A program made the position numbers and the translations under genes. A stretch of 64,000 nt of DNA, from positions 1,090,501-1,154,500 of the forward strand of contig NZ_CP018194.1 of the NCBI RefSeq assembly GCF_001889545.1, in the 5' to 3' direction. Source of the stretch: Granulibacter bethesdensis. GTDB lineage: Bacteria > Pseudomonadota > Alphaproteobacteria > Acetobacterales > Acetobacteraceae. This document shows, piece after piece, positions 35,245 through 44,867 of this stretch (positions within the stretch are counted from its first letter, which is position 1; every line of letters begins with the position of its first letter). The notes under the pieces are model-generated. The model made no database searches and was not told the origin of the DNA. It saw only the letters and a program-made list of their open reading frames with translations.

Positions 35245-36129
35245 ATGGCTGGTTCTTCTATGCCGAATATGAAGGTGGCGCTGGATGCGCCGCCTGCGCT
35301 CGGCATTATTGCAGGAAGTGGTGATCTGCCGGGACGTGTCGCTGCTGCTGCGATGCGGGCCGGTCGAGATGTTTTCATCATCGCCGTGGAAGGCTATGCC
35401 GAGCCTGCTGTCGTTGGTCCTTATCCTCATGCTTTTGTTCGTGTCGGAGCGGCCGGACGTATTCTGTCCCTGTTGAAACAGGCTGGATGCCGCGATCTGG
35501 TGCTGGTCGGGCCAGTCAAGCGTCCCTCTATCCTGCAATTGCGCCCCGATGCGGAAGGGGCACGCATTCTGGCGCGGATCGGCAAGGCTGCCTTTGCCGG
35601 GGATGATGGATTGCTGGCGGCGGTGGTGCGGGTGCTGGCCGAGGAAGGCTTTCAGGTCATTGGTGCTCATGATGTGCTGACCGATATTGTCGGGCCGGCC
35701 GGTGTGATGACCAGCGCAGTGCCTGATGAGGCGGCCCGTGGGGATATTGCCCGTGGAATCGCGGTGGTGCAGGCGCTTGGGGCGGTGGATGTCGGACAGG
35801 GCTGCGTGGTGCAGCAGGGGATTGCTCTGGCGGTCGAGGCCATTGAAGGCACCGATGCGATGTTGGCCCGCAGTGCGACGGTTGCCCGGCCGGGACCGGG
35901 TGGTGTTCTGGTCAAGCTGGTGAAACCCGGTCAGGATCGCAGGGCCGATCTGCCGACCCTCGGCCCGCGCACGGTACGGGCAGCCATTGAGGCCGGGCTG
36001 CGCGGCATTGCGTTCGAGGCGGGAGGCACGATCCTGACGGCCCAGGCGGAGATGGTGCGTCTGGCGGATGAAGGTGGTCTTTTTCTGATCGGAATCGATC
36101 CTGCTGCGTTTAAACCGGACATTGCCTGA
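35245..36129 (+). CDS. lpxI: UDP-2,3-diacylglucosamine pyrophosphatase LpxI
   Basis: LpxI hydrolyses UDP-2,3-diacylglucosamine to lipid X; it replaces LpxH in many alphaproteobacteria. The start at 35245 has AAGGAGG at 35234-35240; an ATG at 35206 would add 13 residues. The 294 residues include [18 protein letters not shown] near the N-terminus, [21 protein letters not shown] and the C-terminal catalytic part with [23 protein letters not shown] (shortened here) and [15 protein letters not shown]-like sequence. lpxB, which usually follows, is absent from this window. Confidence 0.92.
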   Translation: MAGSSMPNMKVALDAPPALGIIAGSGDLPGRVAAAAMRAGRDVFIIAVEGYAEPAVVGPYPHAFVRVGAAGRILSLLKQAGCRDLVLVGPVKRPSILQLRPDAEGARILARIGKAAFAGDDGLLAAVVRVLAEEGFQVIGAHDVLTDIVGPAGVMTSAVPDEAARGDIARGIAVVQALGAVDVGQGCVVQQGIALAVEAIEGTDAMLARSATVARPGPGGVLVKLVKPGQDRRADLPTLGPRTVRAAIEAGLRGIAFEAGGTILTAQAEMVRLADEGGLFLIGIDPAAFKPDIA

Positions 36130-36142
36130 ACAGGAGACGCTC

Positions 36143-36538
36143 ATGCTGAAGGGCCGCATGCTTCATACGATGGTCCGTGTCCGCAATCTCGATGCCAGCG
36201 TTCGTTTTTACACGGAATTGCTGGGGATGAAGGTTCTGCGCCGTAGTGAGAACGAAACCGGACGCTACACGCTGGTTTTCGTAGGGTATGGAGCAACGCC
36301 GGATGATGGCAGTCTGGAGCTGACCTATAATTGGGGTCAGGATGAAGGCTATGATCTCGGAACAGGATATGGCCACATCGCCATCGGCGTTCCTGATGTC
36401 GCGGCTGCATGTGAGGCGATCCGGCAGGGCGGTGGTCGTGTCACGCGGGAGGCCGGTCCGGTGAAAGGTGGTACGACTGTGATTGCGTTTGTCGAGGATC
36501 CGGACGGCTATAAAATCGAACTGATCGAGCGGCCCTGA
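36143..36538 (+). CDS. gloA: Lactoylglutathione lyase (glyoxalase I)
   Basis: The 131-residue enzyme converts the methylglyoxal-glutathione hemithioacetal to S-lactoylglutathione. The metal ligands of the GloA family appear as His in [14 protein letters not shown], Glu in SLELTYNWG, His in [11 protein letters not shown] and Glu in [14 protein letters not shown] 8 bases upstream supports the ATG at 36143. It is embedded at the end of the lipid A operon, an unusual position; an MBL glyoxalase II-like gene is at 17586-18263. Confidence 0.94.
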   Translation: MLKGRMLHTMVRVRNLDASVRFYTELLGMKVLRRSENETGRYTLVFVGYGATPDDGSLELTYNWGQDEGYDLGTGYGHIAIGVPDVAAACEAIRQGGGRVTREAGPVKGGTTVIAFVEDPDGYKIELIERP

Positions 36539-36553
36539 GCCGGAATAATCGGT

Positions 36554-37981
36554 ATGGCGCTGTCCGGTTTCAGGCTTCCGGGCTGGGATGATATTGCCGG
36601 TCCGGCTCTGGGTGGCAGGTCCGTGGTGCGGATCGGCGTCACTGGACTGGCCCGTTCCGGCAAGACCGCCTTTCTGACATCTGTGGCGGCCAATCTTCTG
36701 GCGCAGGGGGCCGGGCTTGTGACGCTGCCCGCCTTGCAGACTGCGCTGCAAGACCGTGCCCTGAGTGTGGCCATCGCCCCATCCGGGACGGAGAGCATCC
36801 CCAGATTTGATTATGCCGCGCACATGGCATCTCTTGCAGCGGACCCGCCTGCATGGCCGGAGCGGACCGATACTGTTTCCATGCTCGCGCTTGATCTGAC
36901 GATCAGTCGCTCCGGTCTGGCCTCGGTGCTGCCGGAGCGTCGTATCCGCCTCGAATGTCTTGATTATCCCGGCGAGTGGCTGCTGGATCTGCCGATGCTG
37001 GGGCAGGACTATGCGGAATGGTCCAACGCGGTGCTGGCGCGTCTGGAAGGGCAGGCGGAGGCCGCCGGATTTCTGGGTTTCGTCAAGGCGCTTCCGGCTT
37101 CCGCCCCCGCAGATGAGGCGATTGCGGAGGAGGGTGCGCGCCTGTATCGCACCATGCTCCATCGCCTGCGGGCGCAGGGCCTGTCCTTTCTTCAGCCGGG
37201 ACGGATGTTGATGCCTCCGCCGGGATTGGAGCCGCCATGGATGGGATTTTTCCCCAGCCTTGCCCGTGGCGGGCTGGGGGGACTGCTGAACGGGCGTTAT
37301 GACCGCTATCGTCAGGCGATCAGGGATGAGCTGATGGCTCCTTCCTTTGGTCGTGTGGATCGGCTTGTGGTGATGGCTGATCTGCTATCGGCGCTTCATG
37401 CCGGACCGGATGCTTATGCGGATGCGGCTTCTGCGCTGGGAGCGGTGGCTTCGGCGTTGCGGTGGCGCGGAGGCTGGACCGATTCCATCCCGCTGCTGCG
37501 TGAGGCCGGACGGGTTCTGCCGGAATGGCTGCGCTCGGCCCTGCTGCCCGGTGCGATCACGCGTGCAGCGTTTGTCGCCAGCAAGGCGGATCACGTCGCG
37601 GAGCGGCAACGCGGCAATCTGGCGGCGCTGATGGGCTTGCTGACGGATAGTGTTCCGGAGCGGTTCCGACAGGAAACGGCACGTGAGGGGCGCACCCGTG
37701 CCTTCGCCATGGCCTCGGTCCGCTGCACGGAGGATTTCGTGTGGACGCTGGATGGCCATCCTGTCTCCGCTGTGCGCGGTCGGCTGACCGGCAGTGATCG
37801 CCTCACCCGCTCCTATCCGGGTGAGGTGCCTGACCGGCCGCCGGAGCCTTCATTCTGGGCGCACCGTTTTCTGGCCCCGCCGGATTTTGAGCCGATGCGC
37901 CTGCCTGCCGGTGGGCGGGCTGGCATTCCACATCTTGGTCTCGATACGCTCCTCGCATGGCTGCTGGAGGATGTGCTGTGA
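36554..37981 (+). CDS. ycjX: YcjX-family P-loop NTPase
   Basis: The 475-residue protein carries a Walker A motif GVTGLARSGKTAFLTS (residues about 29-44), characteristic of the YcjX/DUF463 GTPase-like family, followed by LECLDYPGEWLLDLPML, another family hallmark. Its cellular role is poorly known; in enterobacteria it sits with ycjF in the phage-shock neighbourhood. Here the next gene encodes a YcjF-like membrane protein that overlaps by 4 bases, so the pair is conserved and coupled. Confidence 0.88.
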   Translation: MALSGFRLPGWDDIAGPALGGRSVVRIGVTGLARSGKTAFLTSVAANLLAQGAGLVTLPALQTALQDRALSVAIAPSGTESIPRFDYAAHMASLAADPPAWPERTDTVSMLALDLTISRSGLASVLPERRIRLECLDYPGEWLLDLPMLGQDYAEWSNAVLARLEGQAEAAGFLGFVKALPASAPADEAIAEEGARLYRTMLHRLRAQGLSFLQPGRMLMPPPGLEPPWMGFFPSLARGGLGGLLNGRYDRYRQAIRDELMAPSFGRVDRLVVMADLLSALHAGPDAYADAASALGAVASALRWRGGWTDSIPLLREAGRVLPEWLRSALLPGAITRAAFVASKADHVAERQRGNLAALMGLLTDSVPERFRQETAREGRTRAFAMASVRCTEDFVWTLDGHPVSAVRGRLTGSDRLTRSYPGEVPDRPPEPSFWAHRFLAPPDFEPMRLPAGGRAGIPHLGLDTLLAWLLEDVL

Positions 37982-38964
37982 GTGATCCTGTCACGCCCCG
38001 TCCCATTATTGCGCCCATCATTGCGCCACGTGTGGAAACAGAGGGGGAGCCTCCTGCCTCTGGTTCCTCCTCTGCGCGATTGAAGGAATCTGTTTTCGTG
38101 GAGCCCGAGACTCCACCCTTCATCGCACCGCGTGTGGAGACAGATCACCTTCCCGCCGAGCGTCTGGAACAGGCATTGCCATCCATTCCGCTCAATCCCG
38201 GACGTGGTCTCGGCACACTGACGCTGATGGCGTCCGGAGCGGGGCTGCTTGGAGTGGGGTTTGCGGCCCTGCTGGCGATCGGTTTCGTGATGGATCAGTT
38301 CGCACGCAGCACGTGGCTGGGCGGGGTCAGTCTGGCGGTTTCGCTCGCCGGTTTCGGTCTGCTGGGGACAGGGTTCTGGCGGGAGGCGCGCGGCTTATTG
38401 GCCCTGAAGGCGGTTGATCAGGAGCGGGCGGCGATTTTGGGCAAGGATGTCGATGCAGCACGGCAAGCGGCACGCCGTTGGTCGCGCCATGCGCGTCATG
38501 GGGCGGAGGTTCTGCCTGCCATCGAGGAAGCAAATTCTTCTGCCGCCATTGCCTCCCTGCTGCGGGCGGGCCCAGTCGCGGCGTTGCGAGAGGAGAGCGA
38601 TGCGCTGGCCCGCGCTGCGGCGGTGCAGGTGTTCAGCGCGACGGCCGCGATTCCGTCACCTGCGCTGGACGGTTTTTTTGTGGCATGGCGCGGCGTGCGG
38701 CTGGTGCGGCAGGTGGCGGCACTGCACGGGATGCGGCCTGGCCTGCTTGGCACGCTGGCCTTATTACGGCGGGTGACGCTTTCGGCGGCGGCGGTCGTGA
38801 CGACGGATGTGGCGCTGAATGCGGCCTTGCAGGCGCTGGGAACCCATCCATTGTTGCGCCACGTTGCGGGCGATGTGGCCGGCGCCGGAGTCGCAGCCCG
38901 GCGTATGCTGGTTCTGGCGCGGGTTACGGCGGCTGCGTGTGATCCGACGCAGCGTGAGAAATAG
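37978..38964 (+). CDS. YcjF-like membrane protein (TIGR01620/DUF697 family)
   Basis: A GTG at 37978 overlapping the ycjX stop gives 328 residues. The first ~75 are Pro-rich and soluble, with a twice-used motif IAPRVETE/IAPRVETD (residues about 13-20 and 48-55). Two transmembrane segments follow (TLMASGAGLLGVGFAALLAIGF and WLGGVSLAVSLAGFGLLGTGF), then a helical domain ending near ARRMLVLARVTAAACD. Function unknown; probably acts with YcjX at the inner membrane. The 3' end overlaps ruvX by 41 bases. Confidence 0.78.
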   Translation: MSDPVTPRPIIAPIIAPRVETEGEPPASGSSSARLKESVFVEPETPPFIAPRVETDHLPAERLEQALPSIPLNPGRGLGTLTLMASGAGLLGVGFAALLAIGFVMDQFARSTWLGGVSLAVSLAGFGLLGTGFWREARGLLALKAVDQERAAILGKDVDAARQAARRWSRHARHGAEVLPAIEEANSSAAIASLLRAGPVAALREESDALARAAAVQVFSATAAIPSPALDGFFVAWRGVRLVRQVAALHGMRPGLLGTLALLRRVTLSAAAVVTTDVALNAALQALGTHPLLRHVAGDVAGAGVAARRMLVLARVTAAACDPTQREK

Positions 38965-39424
38965 GCGGCAACGCGTCCAGCGCCGATTGCAGCATCACGG
39001 CGGCGGCCATTTTGTCCACTACGGCCGCCCTTCTTTTACGGCCGAGATCGGCGGAACCGATCAGAAGCTGATGCACCCTGCTGCTGGTTTCGCGCTCATC
39101 CCACAGGGCCGCCGGCAGGCCGGTGGCGTTGGAAAGCGCAATGGCCCAGTCCCGTGCTGCCTGAGCCGCCGGCCCGAAACTGCCATCCATCGACAAAGGC
39201 AGGCCGATGATCATTCCGCCTGCTTCTTCCTTGCGGGCGATCGCGGCGATTTCCTCTGCATTGATGCGGAGCCTGCCGCGTCTGATCGAACCGTACGGGC
39301 TGGCGATCCCCAGCAGGACATCGGACAGCGCGATGCCGATAATCCGGCTGCCGGGGTCGATTCCGAGCAGCCTTTGATTGCGGGAGAGTCGGCTTTGCAG
39401 ATCGGGCACGTTGAACAGGGACAT
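38924..39424 (-). CDS. ruvX: Putative pre-16S rRNA nuclease / Holliday junction resolvase YqgF
   Basis: The 166-residue RNase H-fold protein has the motif LGIDPGSRIIGIALSD with catalytic Asp, IIGLPLSMDGSFGPAAQ with the family's GLP..DG, the Glu in WDERETSSRVHQ, and a C-terminal Asp in VDKMAAAVMLQSALD. YqgF processes pre-16S rRNA ends. The ATG at 39424 is preferred to 39430. It is divergent from gatC and convergent with the YcjF-like gene. Confidence 0.92.
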   Translation of the reverse strand: MSLFNVPDLQSRLSRNQRLLGIDPGSRIIGIALSDVLLGIASPYGSIRRGRLRINAEEIAAIARKEEAGGMIIGLPLSMDGSFGPAAQAARDWAIALSNATGLPAALWDERETSSRVHQLLIGSADLGRKRRAAVVDKMAAAVMLQSALDALPPISHAASDHTQPP

Positions 39425-39473
39425 GCGCACCGTTATGGTCCGCTGCTTCTGGGAAGAACAGGGTTTCGATCAA

Positions 39474-39797
39474 ATGGCATTGGACACCGGCGTCGTCCGG
39501 CGCATCGCCCGGCTGGCACGCATTCATGTGGATGAGGCTGATCTGGGTGCGCTGCAAGGCGAATTGAACGCAATTCTTGGTTGGGTCGACCAACTGGAAG
39601 CGGTGGATGTCAGCGCGGTGGATGGAATCGCGCCGATGACAGGCCCGGCGGATATACAGGCGGATGGCGAGACCAGCCTGGCCGTCGCGCCGATGAGGGA
39701 TGATGTGGTGACGGAAGGCGATCTGTCGGAAAAGGTTCTGGCCAATGCGCCGGACCGTGCCGGACCGTTTTTTGCCGTGCCGAAGGTGGTGGAATAA
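39474..39797 (+). CDS. gatC: Asp-tRNA(Asn)/Glu-tRNA(Gln) amidotransferase subunit C
   Basis: The 107-residue subunit stabilises GatA-GatB. It matches GatC end to end: [37 protein letters not shown], and the end [19 protein letters not shown]. The ATG at 39474 is preferred over upstream starts that lie in the ruvX promoter. Its stop overlaps the gatA start (TAATG). Confidence 0.93.
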   Translation: MALDTGVVRRIARLARIHVDEADLGALQGELNAILGWVDQLEAVDVSAVDGIAPMTGPADIQADGETSLAVAPMRDDVVTEGDLSEKVLANAPDRAGPFFAVPKVVE

Positions 39798-41296
39798 TGA
39801 GCGCGCTGACCGATCTGACCATTGCGGAGGCCCGGGACGGGCTGCGCGCAAAACGTTTTTCGGCGCGGGAGCTGACCGACGCGCATCTCGGCGCGATCGA
39901 GGCCCTCAATCCTCGTCTCAACGCCTATATCACCGTGACGCCGGATCAGGCGCGTGCGCAGGCTGATGCTGCCGACCGCGCCCTTGCCTCCGGTGAGGCC
40001 GGGGCGCTGGCAGGTATTCCGGTTGCCAGCAAGGATATGTTCTGCTCCGAGGGTATTCGCACGACGGCAGGCAGCCGCATTCTGGACAATTTCGTGCCGC
40101 CTTACGAAAGCGCGGTGACGGAGCGGATGCTGCGTGACGGGGCTGTGATCCTCGGCAAGGCCAATCTGGATGAATTCGCGATGGGGTCGGCCAACCTGAC
40201 CTCCGCCTATGGTCCGGTGGAAAATCCGTGGAAGCGCCATGGCGACGATGCGGTGCTGGTGCCGGGTGGTTCTTCCGGCGGTTCTGCCGCGGCAGTGGCC
40301 GCGCATCTGGCGCTGGGGGCGACCGGAACAGATACGGGTGGCTCGATCCGTCAGCCTGCCAGCTATTGCGGCATTGCCGGGATCAAGCCGACCTACGGGC
40401 GGTGCAGCCGTTGGGGGATTGTGGCCTACGCATCCTCGCTGGATCAGGCTGGTCCGTTTGCGCGTACGGTGCGGGATAATGCGATCCTGCTGCGCTCCAT
40501 GGCCGGACATGATCCGCGTGACAGCACCAGCGCCATGCGCGAGGTGCCGGATTTCGAGGCCGCCTGTCAGCGCGGTGTCAAAGGGTTGCGGATCGGCCTG
40601 CCGCGCGAATATGTCGCCGATGGCATGAGCGAGGAAATCCGCACGCTCTGGCAGAACGGCGCCGCCATGCTCCGTGCCGCCGGGGCCGAAGTGGTGGATG
40701 TCAGCCTGCCGCATACAAAGCATGCTCTGGCAGCCTACTACATCATTGCGCCGGCGGAGGCGTCCTCGAATCTCGCGCGTTATGACGGTGTGCGGTTCGG
40801 CCATCGCTCCAGCGATAACAGGGATCTGAATGATCTCTATGAGCGCAGCCGGGCTGAAGGATTCGGTGCCGAGGTGAAGCGCCGCATCATGGTCGGCACG
40901 TATGTGCTCTCGGCCGGGTATTACGATGCCTATTATCTGAAGGCGCAGAAGGTGCGTGCTCTGATCGCCCGGGATTTTGCGGAGGCTTTCCGCTCGGTCG
41001 ATGCGCTGCTGACCCCGACCGCGCCGAGTGCCGCTTTCGCGCAGGGTGAGACCATCGACGATCCGGTGGCGATGTATCTGAACGACGTGTTCACTGTGCC
41101 GATCAATCTGGCCGGACTGCCCGCCATGTCCATTCCTGCCGGGTTGAGCGCAACCGGTCTGCCGCTCGGTTTGCAGATCATCGGCCGGGCTTTCGATGAG
41201 GAAACGGTCTTTGCCGTCTCGGCCGCGCTGGAGCAGGCGGCTGCCTTCACTCATCGCCCCGCTTTGCGCGCTGATACCCTGAATGCTGGAGCCTGA
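39797..41296 (+). CDS. gatA: Asp-tRNA(Asn)/Glu-tRNA(Gln) amidotransferase subunit A
   Basis: This 499-residue amidase releases ammonia from glutamine for transfer to mischarged tRNA. The Ser-cisSer-Lys triad is visible: Lys in [14 protein letters not shown], cis-Ser in [13 protein letters not shown] and the nucleophile in [14 protein letters not shown]. The presence of GatCAB implies that Gln-tRNA, and possibly Asn-tRNA, is made by the indirect route in this organism. Confidence 0.96.
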   Translation: MSALTDLTIAEARDGLRAKRFSARELTDAHLGAIEALNPRLNAYITVTPDQARAQADAADRALASGEAGALAGIPVASKDMFCSEGIRTTAGSRILDNFVPPYESAVTERMLRDGAVILGKANLDEFAMGSANLTSAYGPVENPWKRHGDDAVLVPGGSSGGSAAAVAAHLALGATGTDTGGSIRQPASYCGIAGIKPTYGRCSRWGIVAYASSLDQAGPFARTVRDNAILLRSMAGHDPRDSTSAMREVPDFEAACQRGVKGLRIGLPREYVADGMSEEIRTLWQNGAAMLRAAGAEVVDVSLPHTKHALAAYYIIAPAEASSNLARYDGVRFGHRSSDNRDLNDLYERSRAEGFGAEVKRRIMVGTYVLSAGYYDAYYLKAQKVRALIARDFAEAFRSVDALLTPTAPSAAFAQGETIDDPVAMYLNDVFTVPINLAGLPAMSIPAGLSATGLPLGLQIIGRAFDEETVFAVSAALEQAAAFTHRPALRADTLNAGA

Positions 41297-41302
41297 AACG
41301 AG

Positions 41303-42754
41303 ATGAGCTACACGATTGAGGGCGCAACCGGCGCATGGGAACTGGTGATCGGGCTGGAGGTCCATGCCCAGGTCATCAGCCAGTCCAAGCTGTTCAGCGG
41401 TGCGGCAACGGCGTTCGGTGCGGAGCCGAACTCGCAGGTCAGTCTGGTGGATGCCGCTCTGCCTGGTATGCTGCCTGTGCTGAACAGGGAATGTGTCGCT
41501 CAGGCGGTCCGCACCGGGCTGGGCCTGAAGGCGCATATCAATCCGGTCAGCCGTTTCGACCGGAAAAACTATTTCTACGCTGATCTGCCGCAGGGTTATC
41601 AGATCAGCCAGTTCGCGCATCCGATTGTCGGCTCCGGCACGATCGAGATCGAGTTGCAGGATGGCTCCACACGCCAGATCGGCGTGACACGGCTGCATCT
41701 GGAGCAGGATGCCGGGAAATCCCTGCATGATCAGGACCCGACCCGCAGCTTTATCGACCTGAACCGTTCGGGCGTTGCGCTGATGGAGATCGTCAGTGAG
41801 CCGGATATGCGCAGCCCGGAAGAGGCGGGTGCCTATCTGCGCAAATTGCGGACGATTCTGCGTTACCTTGGCACCTGTGACGGCAATATGGAGGAAGGCT
41901 CCATGCGCGCTGACGTGAATGTGTCGGTGCGCCGCGCCGGGGAGCCGTTCCGCACCCGCTGCGAAATCAAGAACGTCAACTCGATCCGCTATGTGATGCA
42001 GGCGATCGAGGCCGAGGCGAAGCGTCAGATCGCGCTCTGGGAAGAAGGGGGAGAGGTCGATCAGGAAACCCGCCTGTTCGATCCGTCACGCGGCGAGACC
42101 CGGTCCATGCGCAGCAAGGAAGACGCGCATGATTACCGCTATTTCCCCGATCCTGATTTGCTGCCGCTGGTTCTGGATGAGGACTGGATCGAGGGGCTGA
42201 AAGCCTCCCTCCCGGAGCTGCCGGATGAAAAGCGGGCGCGATTCATCTCTGAATACGGGCTGACCCCGTATGATGCGGGCGTGTTGGTGGCGGAGCAGGC
42301 CAGCGCCAGTTTCTTCGAGACAGTGGCAAAGGGGCGTGATGCCCGTCTGGCGGCGAATTACATCACCGGCGATCTGTTCGCTGTGTTGAATCGCACCGGG
42401 CGCAGTATCACCGACAGCCCGATTTCAGCGGAGGCGCTGGGCGGTCTGCTCGATCTGCTGGCCGATAACACCATCAATGGCCGTATCGCCAAGGAAGTGT
42501 TCGAGGCCATGGCCGAAACCGGCGAGCACCCAGCCGATATCGTCGAAGCCCGTGGTCTGCGTCAGGTGACTGATACAGGGGCCATTGATACGGCGGTGGC
42601 GCAGGTTCTGGCGGCCAATCCTGACAAGCTGGCGGAATATCGCTCCGGCAAGGACAAGCTGTTCGGCTTCTTCGTCGGTCAGGTGATGAAGGCCATGCAG
42701 GGCAAGGGGAATCCCGCTCTGGTCAACGAGGCGCTGAAAAAGGCGCTCGGCTGA
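41303..42754 (+). CDS. gatB: Asp-tRNA(Asn)/Glu-tRNA(Gln) amidotransferase subunit B
   Basis: The 483-residue subunit binds tRNA and activates the misacylated amino acid. Landmarks are [61 protein letters not shown] and [15 protein letters not shown], followed by the C-terminal YqeY-like tail domain. It ends the gatCAB operon, followed by a strong terminator. Confidence 0.96.
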   Translation: MSYTIEGATGAWELVIGLEVHAQVISQSKLFSGAATAFGAEPNSQVSLVDAALPGMLPVLNRECVAQAVRTGLGLKAHINPVSRFDRKNYFYADLPQGYQISQFAHPIVGSGTIEIELQDGSTRQIGVTRLHLEQDAGKSLHDQDPTRSFIDLNRSGVALMEIVSEPDMRSPEEAGAYLRKLRTILRYLGTCDGNMEEGSMRADVNVSVRRAGEPFRTRCEIKNVNSIRYVMQAIEAEAKRQIALWEEGGEVDQETRLFDPSRGETRSMRSKEDAHDYRYFPDPDLLPLVLDEDWIEGLKASLPELPDEKRARFISEYGLTPYDAGVLVAEQASASFFETVAKGRDARLAANYITGDLFAVLNRTGRSITDSPISAEALGGLLDLLADNTINGRIAKEVFEAMAETGEHPADIVEARGLRQVTDTGAIDTAVAQVLAANPDKLAEYRSGKDKLFGFFVGQVMKAMQGKGNPALVNEALKKALG

Positions 42755-42779
42755 GCCTGGGCGTCAGGGTCCGGATACA

Positions 42780-42809
42780 AAAAGGGCCGGTCGTGAGACC
42801 GGCCCTTTT
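42780..42809. terminator. Bidirectional intrinsic terminator between gatB and sodB
   Basis: A perfect 13-base stem (AAAAGGGCCGGTC with GACCGGCCCTTTT) closes a GTGA tetraloop. It has A's before and T's after the stem, so it can end both gatB (forward) and sodB (reverse) transcripts. Confidence 0.9.
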
Positions 42810-42833
42810 CCGTCTGGCGATGCCTGATCGCGC

Positions 42834-43436
42834 TCAGCCCAGCTGGGCTTCGGCGAATTCGTAATTGGCCAGCTTGTCCAGATAGTTCTGGACGTAGTCC
42901 GGGCGGCGGTTGCGGAAATCGACGTAGTAGCTGTGCTCCCACACATCCAGCGCCAGCAGAACCTTGCCCTCATCGGTGGCGACAGGGTTCACGCCGTTCG
43001 GGCTTTTGGTCACTTTCAGCTTGCCGTCGGACCCCAGCACCAGCCAGGCCCAGCCGGAGCCGAACTGGGTGGTGGCGGCGGTCTTGAACTGTTCCTTGAA
43101 GGTGTCCACGCTGCCGAAATCCGCGGCGATCTTCTGTTCGAGTCGAGTGGGAATCCGACCACCATTCGGGCTCAGATTCTGCCAGAATACGATATGGTTC
43201 CAATGCTGGCCGGCATTGTTGAACACCGGAGCGACATCGGCCCTGTTATAGGTGGCCTTGATGATCTCTTCGAGAGATTTGCCCTGCAACTCCGGGTTTT
43301 TCTCGACGAAACCGTTCAGGGCGGTCACATAGGCCTGATGATGCTTGCCATGGTGCAGTTCGAGTGTTTCCTGCGACATGCCGTTGGCCGCGAGGGCATT
43401 CAGCGAATAAGGCAGGGAGGGAAGTTCAAAAGCCAT
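42834..43436 (-). CDS. sodB: Superoxide dismutase (Fe/Mn family, Fe type likely)
   Basis: The 200-residue cytosolic enzyme removes superoxide. Metal ligands are His28 in LELHHGKHHQAY, the His in NNAGQHWNHIVFW, and Asp/His in LALDVWEHSYYVDF. The FWQNLSPNG and FGSGWAWLV segments (Gln in AATTQFGSGWAW near the metal) point to the iron form; metal choice needs an assay. Terminated by the hairpin at 42780-42809. Confidence 0.94.
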   Translation of the reverse strand: MAFELPSLPYSLNALAANGMSQETLELHHGKHHQAYVTALNGFVEKNPELQGKSLEEIIKATYNRADVAPVFNNAGQHWNHIVFWQNLSPNGGRIPTRLEQKIAADFGSVDTFKEQFKTAATTQFGSGWAWLVLGSDGKLKVTKSPNGVNPVATDEGKVLLALDVWEHSYYVDFRNRRPDYVQNYLDKLANYEFAEAQLG

Positions 43437-43534
43437 GTCCAGAGTCTCCGTTTTGTGTCTCTGATGGTCGAGCCAGAGCTATTGTTGCCGCTTTCCGCCG
43501 TCAAGGACACAGGCGACAGAAAGACAGGTCTTTC

Positions 43535-44356
43535 ATGTCCCCGTCACTGAACGAACCCGTTCTGAGCCCTGCTGCCCATATTGTCAGGCGGCATGATCCG
43601 GATCGTTTTTTCGCGTCCTTGTTCGCCGCACCGGACAGGCGTGAAAGCCTCATGCTTCTATACGCTTTGAACCATGAACTGGTTCGGGCAAGGGAGGTGG
43701 CCAGCACGCCGATTGTCGCGCTGATCCGTCTGCAATGGTGGCGGGAGGTGGTCGAGGGCGCGGAGAAACGCCACGAACTGGCGACTCCGCTGGGGGCAGC
43801 GCTGAAGGCGGGGCAACTCGACCGGGAAGGGCTGCTGGCCCTGATCGAGGCGCGGGAAGCCGATACGGAGGACACTTTCCCTGATTCCCTGACGCTATGG
43901 CATTACCTGGAGCAGACAGCCGGGCAGGTGGCGGTACTGGCCGGGCAGATCCTGGGGGCAGGCAAGGAGGAACAGGTGCGCCTGCGCCGTCTGGGAGCCA
44001 TATATGGGCTGGCCGGGGTTGTGCATGGGGTCTGCGCCCATGCCGCGCAGGGACGGGTTCTGGTGCCTGTGGCAGAATTGCAGGCGGTAGGGCTGGAGCC
44101 GGAGATATTGACCAGTGCACCGCAGGAGGCAGGTACCCTTGCTGCCGGACCTTTGAGGGCGCTGGCAACAGAAGGGCAGCGGAGATTGCGCCTCTGCCGT
44201 GGCCGGGTCGAAAGAGGCTGGATGGCGGCAGCTTTACCCGCAGTGCTGGCCAGACGCGATCTGGGCCGGCCTGTTTTCGGCAGCATCAACCCATTGCAGC
44301 GCGGCCTTGGCGACCGTCTGGCGGTGATGATGGCTGCATTGACTGGCAGGATTTAA
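43535..44356 (+). CDS. Squalene/phytoene synthase-family protein
   Basis: The 273-residue protein resembles the isoprenoid synthase fold of squalene/phytoene synthases: RFFASLFAAPDRRESLMLLYALNHEL near the start, then VALIRLQWWREVVEG and AIYGLAGVVHGV. The aspartate-rich DxxxD motifs that bind diphosphate are degenerate (EADTEDTF and none clear in the second site), as in the NDUFAF6/C8orf38-type subfamily linked to complex I assembly. I therefore do not assign a squalene or hopanoid role. ATG at 43535, divergent from sodB; the 3' end overlaps the next gene's end by 4 bases. Confidence 0.75.
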   Translation: MSPSLNEPVLSPAAHIVRRHDPDRFFASLFAAPDRRESLMLLYALNHELVRAREVASTPIVALIRLQWWREVVEGAEKRHELATPLGAALKAGQLDREGLLALIEAREADTEDTFPDSLTLWHYLEQTAGQVAVLAGQILGAGKEEQVRLRRLGAIYGLAGVVHGVCAHAAQGRVLVPVAELQAVGLEPEILTSAPQEAGTLAAGPLRALATEGQRRLRLCRGRVERGWMAAALPAVLARRDLGRPVFGSINPLQRGLGDRLAVMMAALTGRI

Positions 44357-44766
44357 ACCGCAGCAGCTTCTTCATCCAGCCGCGCAAAGACGGCCCGGGC
44401 TGTTGCCAGGCCGTTCATGGCGGCTGGAAAGCCTGCATAGACAGCCATTTGCATGATGATTTCGATGATTTCCTGCCGCGTCAGTCCGATATGGAGGCCA
44501 GCAGCGATATGAGATTCCAGTTGTGGCAATGCATTGCCCATCGCCGCGAGGGCGGAGATCGTCGCAATCTGGCGTGAACGCAGATCAAGTCCGGGACGGC
44601 TGTACACATCTGCAAACGGAAATTCGTAGATCATGCGCGCAAAGTCGGGGGCAAAGGCACCAAGCCCATCGACGGTATCCAGCCCGTGCTGCCCGTGCAG
44701 GGTGTGCAGCATGTTTCGCCCGCGCTGATAACGCTGTTCTTGATCGTCCTGATGAGTCATGGTCAT
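44353..44766 (-). CDS. Carboxymuconolactone decarboxylase-family protein
   Basis: The 137-residue protein belongs to the CMD/AhpD-like all-helical family: FARMIYEFPFADVYSRPGLD, LRSRQIATISALAAMGNALPQLESHI and IGLTRQEIIEIIMQMAVYAGFPAAMN. The AhpD CxxC pair is absent, so it is closer to 4-carboxymuconolactone decarboxylase (PcaC-like) than to a peroxidase. PcaC acts in protocatechuate breakdown, but no other pca genes are near; function is uncertain. Start 44766 or 44760. Confidence 0.8.
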   Translation of the reverse strand: MTMTHQDDQEQRYQRGRNMLHTLHGQHGLDTVDGLGAFAPDFARMIYEFPFADVYSRPGLDLRSRQIATISALAAMGNALPQLESHIAAGLHIGLTRQEIIEIIMQMAVYAGFPAAMNGLATARAVFARLDEEAAAV

Positions 44767-44815
44767 CAATTCCTGTGCATCTGAAATGTGGTGCAGCATG
44801 AAGCTGTATAATGAA

Positions 44816-44841
44816 AAAAGGGAGCCTTTTGGCTCCCTTTT
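44816..44841 (-). terminator. Intrinsic terminator of glnA
   Basis: An 11-base stem AAAAGGGAGCC / GGCTCCCTTTT closes a TTTT loop 27 bases past the glnA stop. On the reverse strand the stem ends in a T-run, fitting termination of the glnB-glnA transcript. Confidence 0.9.
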
Positions 44842-44867
44842 CCCGTTCGTTCCAATCGCGCAGGCGA

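Noticed and set aside
34135-36159. 674-codon reverse frame across fabZ, lpxA and lpxI
   Set aside because: Three well-supported forward genes cover it; its composition (many His, Arg, Asn, Thr) is that of an antisense frame.
39524-41728. 734-codon reverse frame across gatC, gatA and gatB
   Set aside because: Opposite to conserved gatCAB with catalytic motifs; no domain recognised in the reverse product.
43535-44356. Hopanoid (hpnC/hpnD) squalene synthase gene
   Set aside because: Aspartate-rich diphosphate-binding motifs are degenerate and no other hpn or shc genes are adjacent.
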